A stretch of DNA of 64,000 bases from Mesotoga prima MesG1.Ag.4.2. GTDB lineage: Bacteria > Thermotogota > Thermotogae > Petrotogales > Kosmotogaceae. Location of the stretch: NCBI RefSeq assembly GCF_000147715.2, contig NC_017934.1, positions 1,736,001 to 1,800,000 of the forward strand, written 5' to 3'. How positions within the stretch are numbered: the first letter of the stretch is position 1; each line of letters begins with the position of its first letter. The notes beneath the pieces were generated by a model, which saw only the letters and a list, made by a program, of their open reading frames with translations, was not told the origin of the DNA and made no database searches. Positions 35,697 to 45,642 of the stretch are shown here, piece by piece. Made by a program: the position numbers and the translations under genes.

Positions 35697-37373
35697 TTAC
35701 TTAGCCTCCAGGGCTGTCAGCATGAATATACCACCGAGCTGCCATTTTCCGTTCCACGTACATGGATAGTAGTGAGGGCCGTGTTCGCTCGGCCAGTTGG
35801 TCCAAACATTGGTACTTGCCTGGAACCACATTCCGTTGAACCAGAGGGGAACGTAGGGAATCTCTTTCAAGAAAAGCTCTTCCAGTTCCGACATGATCTT
35901 TTGACCAGTCTCGTAGTCATCGACAGGCGTTCTGTCGAAGGCTTCCATCAACTCAAAGGCCTTGGGATTGTTGTATTTTCCGTAGTTGCCCTGAGTCTGC
36001 TGCTCTCTGATATCCCAGAATAGCCAGTAGTAGTAACTCCATACTGTGTTAGACAGGTTGCTGTTGAAGTTGTTTATCGCCATATCGAAGTTGCCGCCGT
36101 AAAGCTCGTCCTGATACCTCGAATAGTCGGGGAACTCGGCCTTTGCGTTAATGCCCACGGCGTTCAGGTTGTTGGCAATTATCTTTATCGACTCCATCCA
36201 GTCGGTCCAGCCGAATGGAACTATTATAGAGAGCTCTATCTCGGAACCGTCCGGCGCCTCGACGAATCCGTCTCCGTTAATGTCCTTGTAGCCCGCATCG
36301 GCAAGGACCTTTTTGGAAACCGATGGATCGTACTTGAATCCATACTGCTCGACAACCTTTTCATCGTAATACTTCATCCAGGCGTCGATAGGAAGGAAGC
36401 CAAGTGGGTTAGACTTGATTACCTGGTTCTCGAAAACCCTTGTGACTATGTCGTCGGCGTTTATTGCCCAGGCAACGGCCTTCCTGAAGTTAACATCATC
36501 CATTGGCTTTCTGCTGTTGTTTAGAAAGAGAACTGCCGTATTGTCGGAAAGCATGTAAGGCGGGCCATCGAAATATGTGTGGATTCCGTAAGCGGATTTG
36601 ACGGCTGGGACTCCTGGAAGGAAGAAGTTACTGATATCCAGTTCCCCTTTGAAGATCATACCGAGAGCCACGTTGTTTCCCGAAACGGTGAGATAGACTA
36701 TTCTCTTGGGCGTAGGCTTTATTCCCAGCTGCTCGATAGCCCACCAGTTTTCGTTTCTCAAATAGATCATTCTGTCCTGACCGTAACCTTCGGCTGTGTA
36801 GCAACCCGTTCCAATGGGCCCCTCGTTCGCTCCAGTCAGAATTTCGGCTTCCGTCTTGTTTTTCCATATGTGCTCGGGAACCATGGGCAACTGGTAGAGC
36901 TGGAAGGACCATTGCTGATACAGCGGTTCGGTGAAGTGGACACGTACAGTCAGTCTGTCTACTATCTCCACTTCCTTCATCCAGTTCCACATAGAGCTGT
37001 AATGGACTCCGGGATACTTCTTTGCGATGTCAAATGTGAATTTCACATCTTCGGCATTGAACTCCTCTCCATCCGTCCAGTATACTCCGTCTCGAAGCTT
37101 CAGCTCGTAGGTCTTTTCGTCTATCCATCCTCCATCCACCGCAAGCCAGGGTATCATCTCGTTGCTCAGAGGATCGAACATAAACAGGTATTCATAGATT
37201 AGACCGTTGGTTCCGGTCATAATCGCCCATGGGGTGAATGGGTTCCAGTTGTTTGGTGGACTCCAAAGGCCTCCACCGGCGTACAGAGTTTCTTTTCGAT
37301 CGTAAACTTGACCAATTGCGAGGCTACTAACGAGTATGATGGCCAGAAGTAGTAAAATGAACCTCTTTTTCAT
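35697..37373 (-). CDS. Family 5 extracellular oligosaccharide-binding protein
   Basis: 558 residues with a signal peptide (MKKRFILLLLAIILVSSLA). The family 5 pattern of DppA/OppA is clear: YELKLRDGVYWTDGEEFNAEDV near residue 100 in pieces, then KAVAWAINADDIV and the C-terminal YVPLWFNG. It captures the sugar outside the cell for the OppBCDF-like transporter. A strong GGAGG precedes the start. It is first of the operon and separated from the permeases by a hairpin. Confidence 0.92.
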   Translation of the reverse strand: MKKRFILLLLAIILVSSLAIGQVYDRKETLYAGGGLWSPPNNWNPFTPWAIMTGTNGLIYEYLFMFDPLSNEMIPWLAVDGGWIDEKTYELKLRDGVYWTDGEEFNAEDVKFTFDIAKKYPGVHYSSMWNWMKEVEIVDRLTVRVHFTEPLYQQWSFQLYQLPMVPEHIWKNKTEAEILTGANEGPIGTGCYTAEGYGQDRMIYLRNENWWAIEQLGIKPTPKRIVYLTVSGNNVALGMIFKGELDISNFFLPGVPAVKSAYGIHTYFDGPPYMLSDNTAVLFLNNSRKPMDDVNFRKAVAWAINADDIVTRVFENQVIKSNPLGFLPIDAWMKYYDEKVVEQYGFKYDPSVSKKVLADAGYKDINGDGFVEAPDGSEIELSIIVPFGWTDWMESIKIIANNLNAVGINAKAEFPDYSRYQDELYGGNFDMAINNFNSNLSNTVWSYYYWLFWDIREQQTQGNYGKYNNPKAFELMEAFDRTPVDDYETGQKIMSELEELFLKEIPYVPLWFNGMWFQASTNVWTNWPSEHGPHYYPCTWNGKWQLGGIFMLTALEAK

Positions 37374-38866
37374 ATACCCAACCTCCTTTACTTAGCCTTA
37401 AGGGCTCCGCTAACATAATATTCCTGAAAACATTTACATATTAAAGCGATCTCAGGCCGATATTTCTCAGAAATCTGGAATTATCATCGAACTATGCGTA
37501 ATGCTTTCTACATTCACAAATAATTAACGCTATTTCAAGGTAAACCGTGTAGCCTTCCGCATGCATTATCTGAATTATCTTTAGTGAAGTTCGTGTAAGT
37601 GTTATTCTCTCACAATAGAGTGACAAAGATGAATTTGTTTTTGCCGTTTTATGCGGAGAATGTTTTTCGAAGGACCCAAATGAAATCCTCGCATATGAAA
37701 ATGGTTTTCATGTATCGGTTCGTTAGGGTCGAAATCCTTATGGCAAGAACCCGCCCTTGGATAAGATCAAACTTAGATCCCGAAACAAGTTCGGGATGAC
37801 AGCTAACGGTTACTCCGAAAAGGCTAGATTCCATCGTTCCGACAAAGCTCCTGGTCGGAATCTCGATGCTATTGCTTCCCGGCTCTCCCCGATGGACAGA
37901 GAATCGTTTAACTGAGGACCACTTTCTTTTGCTCTTTCAAACCACGGACCTCCAACCCCCAACCCCGGTCTTTCAATTCCCGAAACAATTTCAGGCTGAC
38001 AGTGTTAGGCGATTACGAAAACTTCACATACCGTCATCAAGAAGCCCGACCTTGATCCTTCCAAGAGCATGGACCCGTCCTTCGGGAAGAACGGTTCTTC
38101 GTTGCTAAGCGTCCGGGTTGTTCGTGGTTTGCCTTCCCGATCAGGTGAGGACTTCTGCGACATCGTATCCTTGTCATTCAGGTCTTTCAATTGATCTTCA
38201 AAGGGTTTGGTTAGTTTTTGGTCGACACTTTACGTAGCTCGTTAAGGAAACGTTCACATTCTTTTCGACCAGCCGTTCAGTTTGTTCACGGGCGGGACCG
38301 TTCCGAGCGTACCGTACGCAGCCGATAACAATCCATAAGAGCCCGCTCGAAAGAATGACTCACCGAGTACAGCGTCGAAGGGCTCTGACGAATCGCTCTT
38401 TCATCGGTTTGGGCAACAAGATTGTTTTAGGTTTCTCATGCAGCCGTGTGGCATTGGAGGATTCACTTTTTCTACTCAGGCAGCGTTATCTTTCCCGACA
38501 ACTGGTCTTTGGTGGCTTTCAATACGTTTTGGGAAGCGGGTCGTCCAGAAGGTTTCTGCCCCAGAGCGGCAACTGAACTCTCGGAACAATCAAACGCAAG
38601 ATTTGCCAGTGCCGATTTGCTCTGCTTCTTTATCGATCTCAGGAGTGACTGGATATACGGCGCATCCCAGCCACCAAGTGTTTTCTTGCTTCCGGCATAC
38701 TCACACTCCGGCTGGCTGTGATTAAACTTTTCAGGGACTTGGCTACCAATTCAGCGAATGATTCGACTCTGTCGGCACATCGATAATGGCTGTCAGTCTT
38801 GTGCCTTGACAGTGTTCCCGAATAAAAACCAGGCGTGAATACAGGCCCTTTCTGGAGTTTCTATCA
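37374..38866. other. Long repeat-rich intergenic region
   Basis: 1.49 kb with no gene I can support. It contains the hairpin repeat at 37777-37797, the 'tccgacaaagctcctggtcg' module near 37835, and several overlapping frames at 38355-38725 that lack ribosome sites and match no family. One branched-hairpin candidate (38667-38715) is described among the findings. Confidence 0.55.
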
Positions 38867-40480
38867 TTAAGCAGGGGAGGGGGAGTTCATGTGCTCGATC
38901 AAAGGTATCGCATAGGCATTCCAGGCCTGGATCGTACAACCGCCAGCGGGAAGTATTTCCGGTAACGCCCCGTACATTTCGCTTTTTAGAGAGTTCTCAA
39001 GAGACAAGATGAACTTTTCAGAAAGGTCCGGCCTTCCGTATCTAATTCCCGCTTCTATGGCAAGGAGAGTGGGAAGTGACCAGACAATATCGTTTTTGTC
39101 TCCCTCTCCATAATCGCCTGCTTCGAAGGTTTTTAGAGGGAGCGAGTGTATCAGCCCCGGCTCTTTGAAGTAGCCTATCTTCTCCATTTTTGCCAGCAAT
39201 CTCTCCCCGATTTCTCTCCGGATGAGACCCATGGACAGTGGGTAAATTTGTATAAAGTGACCCTCGAAATTCCCGCTTTTTTCGGTGAGGGCATCGTAAA
39301 AAAGGCCATCTTTGCCGTACCAGTCTTTTAGAAACTCACGATCGTATCTTTCAAGGAGCCAAGCCGCGAACTGAGAGTTTTTGAGATCTTTCATCATGTT
39401 CGAGTCGCGTAGCTCTTTCAGCATAGAGTATAGCCAGCAGGCGGAATCCAGCAGAGCAAATTCGCCACTGATGGGTACTTCTACGATGCCTTCACCCTGA
39501 GGATACAGCTTTCGCGAAAGGTGACCGGAAACATGTGAAAGCGCGTTGTCCACAAGTTCTAAGTACTCTTTTTTGGAAGTCTTTACCGCATACTTCAGGG
39601 CTAGATAGGCAAAAGCGATTATCTCGTTCATTCTTCCGTAAGCGTATATCCTGCCCGCCGTAGTAACTTCGTGAGGGGCCAGGCCGTTGCCAAATTTCGC
39701 GAGATTGTCTACTGTCTTTCCCACAAGTTCCAGCATGGGCGTGTCGAGCAGTCCGAGGCAGGTATAGACTCCATCGATCCCGAACCACCAGGGGAACTCT
39801 CCCAGCCCAGCGACAAATCCGCATCCCACGTCTCTTTCGAAGAAGAGTTCAAGAGCTCCAGCCCTTGCCCAGAATGGTATAGTGTCCTGGAATGGTGGAA
39901 GATATCGACGGTTGTGTTCCTCCCGCTCAAGGAGGTATTGTTCGTAACCCTCTTTCCCTGGTCTGCCCAGAGCAATAACCGCTTCAAGTCTGCCCCTTCT
40001 GCTGAGTTTCAGCCAGTCGCCTTCCGATGTGGCCTTTCCGTTCACTTTGACGAAAGAACTCATGCCCTCTAATTCGCGCCATACGATCGTGTCCCGGTCT
40101 TGATTCTCCACTCTCAGCGAGATGTTTCCAGAAGGTCTGTCTTCGAGCCACACTAGATCCATCTCCTGTCTGAGGCAGAACTCGATCTTGGCACGACTCT
40201 CAATTCTGATGGCGATAAGTGGCCGTTCAGGGTGGGCAAGAATCCGGAGGTCGGCCCCGGGATAGTTGACAATTCGTTCCGAGACTTTGTTCTGAAAACT
40301 TGTCGGCGAAACCCTCTTTCCATTGAGCGAGAGAAAATACGAAGAGAATAGCCTGTATTTATCTAGCCAAAACCCGCCCATCTTTCCCTTCAAGTGCCAG
40401 CCAATGTTTTCTGCGTTTCCGTCGATACCTCCAAAAAAATATGCCCTTCTACCTGCCACGTAGTAGTCAAAATTATCCAT
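38867..40480 (-). CDS. (alpha/alpha)6-barrel glycoside-hydrolase-like protein
   Basis: 537 residues. GEFPWWFGIDGVYTCLGLL resembles the GLPWFGRDS segment of glycogen-debranching (amylo-1,6-glucosidase) enzymes. DYGEGDKNDIVWSLPTLL and PAGGCTIQAWNAYAIP fit the active-site helices of that clan. The N-terminal half is a beta-sandwich. The substrate cannot be told. It is the last gene of the MalEFG-type operon, with its ATG overlapping the permease stop by one base, so it likely acts on the same sugar. Confidence 0.78.
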   Translation of the reverse strand: MDNFDYYVAGRRAYFFGGIDGNAENIGWHLKGKMGGFWLDKYRLFSSYFLSLNGKRVSPTSFQNKVSERIVNYPGADLRILAHPERPLIAIRIESRAKIEFCLRQEMDLVWLEDRPSGNISLRVENQDRDTIVWRELEGMSSFVKVNGKATSEGDWLKLSRRGRLEAVIALGRPGKEGYEQYLLEREEHNRRYLPPFQDTIPFWARAGALELFFERDVGCGFVAGLGEFPWWFGIDGVYTCLGLLDTPMLELVGKTVDNLAKFGNGLAPHEVTTAGRIYAYGRMNEIIAFAYLALKYAVKTSKKEYLELVDNALSHVSGHLSRKLYPQGEGIVEVPISGEFALLDSACWLYSMLKELRDSNMMKDLKNSQFAAWLLERYDREFLKDWYGKDGLFYDALTEKSGNFEGHFIQIYPLSMGLIRREIGERLLAKMEKIGYFKEPGLIHSLPLKTFEAGDYGEGDKNDIVWSLPTLLAIEAGIRYGRPDLSEKFILSLENSLKSEMYGALPEILPAGGCTIQAWNAYAIPLIEHMNSPSPA

Positions 40481-41364
40481 CAGCCTTTCACCCCGGATGA
40501 AACGCCTGTATCTATGAACTGCCTCTGGAAGATCAGGAAAATGATTATCATGGGAATCGTCATCATTATGGAAGCTGCCATCATATACTGCCAGTACGTA
40601 TAGTAACTTGTCCGGTAAAAATCAAGGCCCACAGTTAGGGTAAACATCTCCTTTCTCGAGGTCATGAGCAGCGGCCAGAGAAAGTCGTTCCAGGTGCCAA
40701 CAAAGATGTATATGGCCAATGCTGAAATGGCCGGTTTTGAGATTGGCAACACGACTTTGAAGTAAGTCTTGATTATCGAGGCGCCATCGATTCTTGCGGC
40801 CTCTTCCATCTCCCTGGGAATAGCCATGAAGAACTGCCTCATCAGAAAGATCCCAAAGACACCGGTTAGCTTGGGGAGAAAGAGGCCGTAATAAGTGTTC
40901 ACGAATCCGAACCTCACCATGAGGTTGTAATTGGGTATCAGCGTGACGTGACCGGGGATCATGAGTGTGGCTAGAAAGAGTGCGAACCACAGATCCCTCA
41001 GCGGAAAACGCAACCTAGCGAAGGCGTAACCTCCAAGGGCATCGAAGATAAGGTGGCCAATTGTTACCAGCGCGGCATAGATGATCGTGTTAAGTATCCA
41101 TCTGGCGTAGGGCGTGATCTTGAAGACTTGTACGTAATTCTCGCCGGTAGCGGGGGCTCCGAAAAACTCCGGAGGCCACTTAAACAAATTTATCTCGGGA
41201 GGCCACTTCATTATATCCGTACCCGTTGTCACACCGTTTTCGGTGTATCTCATAGGAGTGAGAGATACTATGGCCGACCAGAGGAAGGGAAAGAGCGAAA
41301 CGACCGCATAGAGAATCAACACGACGTAGGCGATAATCATACCAATCTTTAGTTTTTTCTTCAT
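40480..41364 (-). CDS. Sugar ABC transporter permease (MalG/CUT1-like)
   Basis: 294 residues, about six helices. The coupling motif EEAARIDGASIIKTYFKVVLPISKPA is present in the expected place (seen in shorter pieces). It pairs with the MalF-like permease 12 nt upstream. No ATPase gene is in this operon, so a shared MsmK-type ATPase encoded elsewhere is implied. Confidence 0.94.
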   Translation of the reverse strand: MKKKLKIGMIIAYVVLILYAVVSLFPFLWSAIVSLTPMRYTENGVTTGTDIMKWPPEINLFKWPPEFFGAPATGENYVQVFKITPYARWILNTIIYAALVTIGHLIFDALGGYAFARLRFPLRDLWFALFLATLMIPGHVTLIPNYNLMVRFGFVNTYYGLFLPKLTGVFGIFLMRQFFMAIPREMEEAARIDGASIIKTYFKVVLPISKPAISALAIYIFVGTWNDFLWPLLMTSRKEMFTLTVGLDFYRTSYYTYWQYMMAASIMMTIPMIIIFLIFQRQFIDTGVSSGVKG

Positions 41365-41376
41365 GTAATCGCCCCC

Positions 41377-42543
41377 TTAAAAATACGACTCTTCCTTTAT
41401 CAGTTTGCGCTGAAGGGCAGTGATCGCGAAAATTATCAGAAAGAGGACCATCGCGATCGCAGAAGCATAGCCCATCCTGTGATATTCAAAAGCGTTCTTG
41501 TATATGTAATAGGAAATCGTTATATTTCGCATGTTTTTGATTAGGAAGTATATCTGGTCAAAAACCTGCAGACAACCTATTATTCCCATTATCGATACGA
41601 AGAGCATCTGAGGTCTGAGAAGGGGCACAGTGATCTTCCAGAAGGTCTTCCAGAATTTCGCCCCATCGAGCTGGGAGGCCTCGTAAATGGATGATGGAAT
41701 ACTCTGCAGCGCGGCCAGAAAGGTTATCATGAAGTAACCGGCTGTGGTCCATATGTTCATCACCATAATTGCTCCGAGAGCCGTATTCGGTTCATTGAGC
41801 CAGTCAACAGCCTGAAACCCGAACGTTGAAAGGAACCTGTTCAAAACGCCGGGCTTGGAGTATATAAGCCAGAAGATCATCGAGATAGCCGCGGAAGAAG
41901 AAATTGAAGGGAGGAAGAAAACCGTCTTGAAGAATCTCTGTCCCATGATTTTCATGTTGGCGGCTACGGCCAGGAGGATTGCCAGTAACGTTTGGATGGG
42001 TACGACTACGATGGAATAGACAAAGGCGTTCTTTAACGAGATCCAGAAATACTGATCCTTGAACATCTCTCTGAAATTCTTTAATCCTACAAATTCCGGC
42101 ACGTATCTCGTGAAGAGTTCACTCTTTGAGGACATGTATTCCTTCATGAAGTCTTTGACAGATACCGAACTGTTGAGCCGGCCTGCCAGAAAGTCTTCTA
42201 CTATTTTGTCCGTATCTAGAAAGCTACTTACGGCTTCCTTTTGCTCTGCGTTCAGTTTTACCCCCATATCCAGCGTCAAGAAAGTTACCGGGTCAAAAAG
42301 AGAGAGAAGCTCATTCTTGACAAGTCCTTCTTCATCGGGGAAAACGCCCAGATGAAATGAAACGGATTCTTCAGGGACGAAGGTCATGTTGAATTTTTGG
42401 GCTTCCGTGGGCTGGTAGTTGGTGAAGCTGTAGTACAAGCCTGCGAAAACAGGATAGATCGTGAAGATCAAGATGGTGATTATTATAGGCGCTGCGAAGA
42501 GATAACCAACCATGGCTTCTCTCGTTTTGAAATTCAGCTTCAT
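41377..42543 (-). CDS. Sugar ABC transporter permease (MalF-like)
   Basis: 388 residues. Membrane helices flank a periplasmic insert of roughly 110 residues (about 50-160) between the first and second helix, like the P2 loop of MalF. The coupling loop reads YEASQLDGAKFWKTFWKITV. It works with the MalG-like permease and the family 1 binding protein. Confidence 0.93.
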   Translation of the reverse strand: MKLNFKTREAMVGYLFAAPIIITILIFTIYPVFAGLYYSFTNYQPTEAQKFNMTFVPEESVSFHLGVFPDEEGLVKNELLSLFDPVTFLTLDMGVKLNAEQKEAVSSFLDTDKIVEDFLAGRLNSSVSVKDFMKEYMSSKSELFTRYVPEFVGLKNFREMFKDQYFWISLKNAFVYSIVVVPIQTLLAILLAVAANMKIMGQRFFKTVFFLPSISSSAAISMIFWLIYSKPGVLNRFLSTFGFQAVDWLNEPNTALGAIMVMNIWTTAGYFMITFLAALQSIPSSIYEASQLDGAKFWKTFWKITVPLLRPQMLFVSIMGIIGCLQVFDQIYFLIKNMRNITISYYIYKNAFEYHRMGYASAIAMVLFLIIFAITALQRKLIKEESYF

Positions 42544-42565
42544 ATCCTCACCCCTCTAAAGAGAT

Positions 42566-42589
42566 CCGGGCGGATCGCAATCCGCCCGG
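42566..42589 (-). terminator. Hairpin after the family 1 binding-protein gene
   Basis: A 9-bp stem CCGGGCGGA/TCCGCCCGG with a 6-nt loop, 11 nt after the stop codon and before the permease gene. It lacks a long T-tract, so it may stabilise the binding-protein message more than end it. Confidence 0.65.
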
Positions 42590-42600
42590 CAAGAGACAGG

Positions 42601-43815
42601 TTATTCGGCTACCCAGCCCGAATAATTCTCTTCGACAAAGGTTAAGGCTTCGGAGAGGCTGATTTTCTGATAGAAGAGATCCTTTAACAACGAATTGAGC
42701 TGGTCGTGTGCTCTGGAAAAAACTCCGCTGGGTGTCTTGACCTTCCAGGGAGTGCCATACTCCGCGCCTCTGTAGAATGCCTGTTTCGTTGGATCGGTAT
42801 CCTTTTCAGCGTTCTGTATGTTGGAGGCCAGTACTCCCGCTTCGCTGACAAACCGCTCTTGTCCCTTCGTAACAAGGAATTTCAAGACTTCCCAGGCTGC
42901 ATCCTTGTTTGGAGTAGTTCGGTTTATGCTCCAGGAGACCGTATAAACCATCGTTGACTTCTCAATAAGATGCGGCATCTCGACTATACCGGTGTTCTTC
43001 AGAACTTCCGGGTAATCGCCGGCGAGGAATCCGATGGTCCAGGGGCCGGTCATCGCCATAGCCACCCTTTCCTTTCCATAAGCTTCTCCAATCCAACCAG
43101 CACCCAGGTTTGCCGGTTCCTGAGCGACTTTGTACTTGTTGACCAGATCGAGATAGAAATTGAGGCCGAATTTGGCATCTGGTTTACCCAGAGCTACGTT
43201 TAGATCCTCGTCAACGATGTCTCCGCCTGTTCCATAAACAAAAGGTAGTATCCTATTGAGATCGGCCGCAAGAACCAGAGGGGTTTCAAAGCCCTTTCTC
43301 TTGAGTTGAAGAGCCTTATCAAGCATATCGAACCAGGTGTCTTCGTCTGTAGGGTAGGCGACATCGTACTGGTCGAATATTTTCTTGTTGAAAACAAGTG
43401 CAAGGGTCGAAAAGTCCTTCGGGATCCCGTAGATCCTATCTTCGTACTTGAAGGCTTCGATGAGATTGGGGTAGAACCAGTCGATGTCGAAACTATCGTC
43501 TCTTTTGATGTATAGATCTAGTGGAAGGAGCATATTCTGCTTGGCCAGTTCTTCGAACCAGAAGGCTTCAACATAGAAGAGATCAGGAGCGGTGCCAGCA
43601 GAATACTGGGTGATAAGCATTTGCCTGAAGTCCCCCGGTATAGGCTGCCATTCGACCACGATATCCGTTTGCATGTTGTTGAATTCTTCGACGTTCTTCA
43701 TTATGACGGCCTCTTCAACAGGGTTTCCAGGCCAGCCGCTGATTCTGATGTTCGTGACCCCTAATACCATGAGTCCAGCTAACAAAACAAGACTTACCAA
43801 CAGAAATCTTTTCAT
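42601..43815 (-). CDS. Family 1 sugar-binding protein
   Basis: 404 residues with a signal peptide (MKRFLLVSLVLLAGLMVLG). ITQYSAGTAPDLFYVEAFW and AMTGPWTIGFLAGDYPEV are typical of MalE/UgpB-like solute-binding proteins. Delivers sugar to the MalFG-like permeases. AAAGGAGGG precedes the ATG. Confidence 0.93.
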   Translation of the reverse strand: MKRFLLVSLVLLAGLMVLGVTNIRISGWPGNPVEEAVIMKNVEEFNNMQTDIVVEWQPIPGDFRQMLITQYSAGTAPDLFYVEAFWFEELAKQNMLLPLDLYIKRDDSFDIDWFYPNLIEAFKYEDRIYGIPKDFSTLALVFNKKIFDQYDVAYPTDEDTWFDMLDKALQLKRKGFETPLVLAADLNRILPFVYGTGGDIVDEDLNVALGKPDAKFGLNFYLDLVNKYKVAQEPANLGAGWIGEAYGKERVAMAMTGPWTIGFLAGDYPEVLKNTGIVEMPHLIEKSTMVYTVSWSINRTTPNKDAAWEVLKFLVTKGQERFVSEAGVLASNIQNAEKDTDPTKQAFYRGAEYGTPWKVKTPSGVFSRAHDQLNSLLKDLFYQKISLSEALTFVEENYSGWVAE

Positions 43816-43830
43816 ACTAAACCCTCCTTT

Positions 43831-45642
43831 TCAGGCGTCCAGCGCCTTGGATATTACTAGAACAGTTCCTATAGACCACAGCTGAGGTGAGCAACTTGTT
43901 GGATATTCAATCAACTTTCCAGATGTTTCAGATACTGACAGACCGCTAAAGAGCTCGGGGAGGCGATTGTCATGATGTTTGTCCTTCACTTTCAACAGAT
44001 CCCGCGCGAGCTGTCTGGCCTTTTCGTAAAAACCATATTTTATCAGGCCAAGCATAATCAGTGAGTTGTCGTGCGGCCAGACACTTCCGTTGTGGTAGGA
44101 GAATGGATTGTAACGCTTCATTTTGCTGGAGAGCGTTCTTATCCCCCATCCGGTGTATAGTTCATCGGAAAAGAGACGGTTCACCAACGCCTCGGCTCTA
44201 TCTTCGTCCACTATGCCCGTCATTAGGCAGTGCCCGGGATTTGATGTTATTGAATCGACCGGTTTCTTGTTTTTATCCAGCGCCGTAGCGAAGTAGTCTT
44301 CGCTCTCCAGCCAGAAGTCCCGGTTGAAATTTTCTTTCAGGGCGGCTGCCTTCAGTGCATACACATTTGCCCTTTCTTCGTCCTCAAAGAGAGCCATGAG
44401 TTTTTCGAGACACTTGAAGGCATCATACAGATATCCCTGGACCTCTACTGGCGCCAGTGGAGGCTCTGCCAGCGTACCGTCGGAGAAGCTCACGGAGTCG
44501 GCGGAATCTTTCCAGCTCTGAATAGATAGACCGGTGCCTGAAGGTGCGAATTCGATGTATCCGTCGTTATCTAGATCAGCGTAAGTATCGATCCATTTGG
44601 CAGCTGCCATGATGCTGTTTTTTATAGATCTTATAAAGTTCCAGTCATTAGTCTGTGAGTAGTACCTGTGTGAGAGCATAATGAACAGGAGCGTTGCATC
44701 TATCGATCCGTAGTATCTTTCAAAAGGTAGCCTTCCGGCTAGCGATAGTTCATTCAGACGGGTTTCATGAACGATCTTTCCGGGTTGTGCTTCGGTCTGG
44801 CTGTCTTCTTCTTTACTTTGAAGATGAGTATGCACCGTAAGGATATTTCTCGTTATTTCAGGAAGAAGATCCACGGTCTGGAGGCCAAAGATAAGGCTAT
44901 CCCTCCCAAAAACTGTGGCGAACCAGGGTAGGCCTGCGCCTGGAAAATCACCGTAGACTGTGGGAATCATGAGCATTTTCAGATCTCCCAGTTCCCTTTC
45001 ATCCAGCAGCGAAGTCTTTTTGATAGGCGCAATATCCTTCACCGGTCTTTCGGACAACATCTTCTTGAAAACAACGTCCTTTTTCACATATTTGCCGAGC
45101 CTCAATTTCCCGGATACTCTCTCAATCTGACCTGGTCTAACTTCCAGAGAGAGTGAAGTCAGAGAGTTCTCAACGGTATCCCTTTCGAGGTCGGTCTCAT
45201 ATTGAAAACTCCTCGGTGGAGAAGAGGAAAGAGTTCTCGAGCTTTCGAGCTCATTGTATGAGTCATTCTTTTTCCTCACTGAGAAAATGTCTTCGAAGAC
45301 GCAAATGATATCATATTCGAAAGAGATCCGAACTTCTTCCAGAGAATAACTCCTCACCGTCAACTCTGTTTGAAGAGCATTTCCTTCAGCCCGGAGACAT
45401 TCGGAGACTGCGATATCGTAATGTGGAATTCCCGGTTTTGATCGCCCCAGATAATGGGTTTCAATCCTGTCCCAGGAAAAATCTGTGTGTAGTCTTCTGA
45501 GCTTGTGCGAGGACTTTAATATCATTCTGGATATGAAACGGGTATCCTCCAGATAAAGTCCGGCCGCCTTTTCATACTCGCAGTCGATGATCCCTCTGTC
45601 ATCGGTAACTACCATAAGGTTTCCGTTCTTGAAAACCTTCAT
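43831..45642 (-). CDS. Glycogen-debranching-like amylo-alpha-1,6-glucosidase family protein
   Basis: 603 residues. The N-terminal beta domain begins NLMVVTDDRGIIDCEYEKAA, as in the GDE N-terminal family. The C-terminal (alpha/alpha)6 barrel has GLPWFATVFGRDSLIFGLQ and NPFSYHNGSVWPHDNSLI. Enzymes of this type remove alpha-linked side chains or act on related glycosides in the cytoplasm. It overlaps the LacI stop by 4 nt and precedes the binding-protein gene. Confidence 0.9.
   Translation of the reverse strand: MKVFKNGNLMVVTDDRGIIDCEYEKAAGLYLEDTRFISRMILKSSHKLRRLHTDFSWDRIETHYLGRSKPGIPHYDIAVSECLRAEGNALQTELTVRSYSLEEVRISFEYDIICVFEDIFSVRKKNDSYNELESSRTLSSSPPRSFQYETDLERDTVENSLTSLSLEVRPGQIERVSGKLRLGKYVKKDVVFKKMLSERPVKDIAPIKKTSLLDERELGDLKMLMIPTVYGDFPGAGLPWFATVFGRDSLIFGLQTVDLLPEITRNILTVHTHLQSKEEDSQTEAQPGKIVHETRLNELSLAGRLPFERYYGSIDATLLFIMLSHRYYSQTNDWNFIRSIKNSIMAAAKWIDTYADLDNDGYIEFAPSGTGLSIQSWKDSADSVSFSDGTLAEPPLAPVEVQGYLYDAFKCLEKLMALFEDEERANVYALKAAALKENFNRDFWLESEDYFATALDKNKKPVDSITSNPGHCLMTGIVDEDRAEALVNRLFSDELYTGWGIRTLSSKMKRYNPFSYHNGSVWPHDNSLIMLGLIKYGFYEKARQLARDLLKVKDKHHDNRLPELFSGLSVSETSGKLIEYPTSCSPQLWSIGTVLVISKALDA

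Noticed and set aside
38355-38725. Overlapping frames as remnants of a transposase
   Set aside because: The translated pieces show no DDE or other transposase motif, and the frames overlap each other without ribosome sites.
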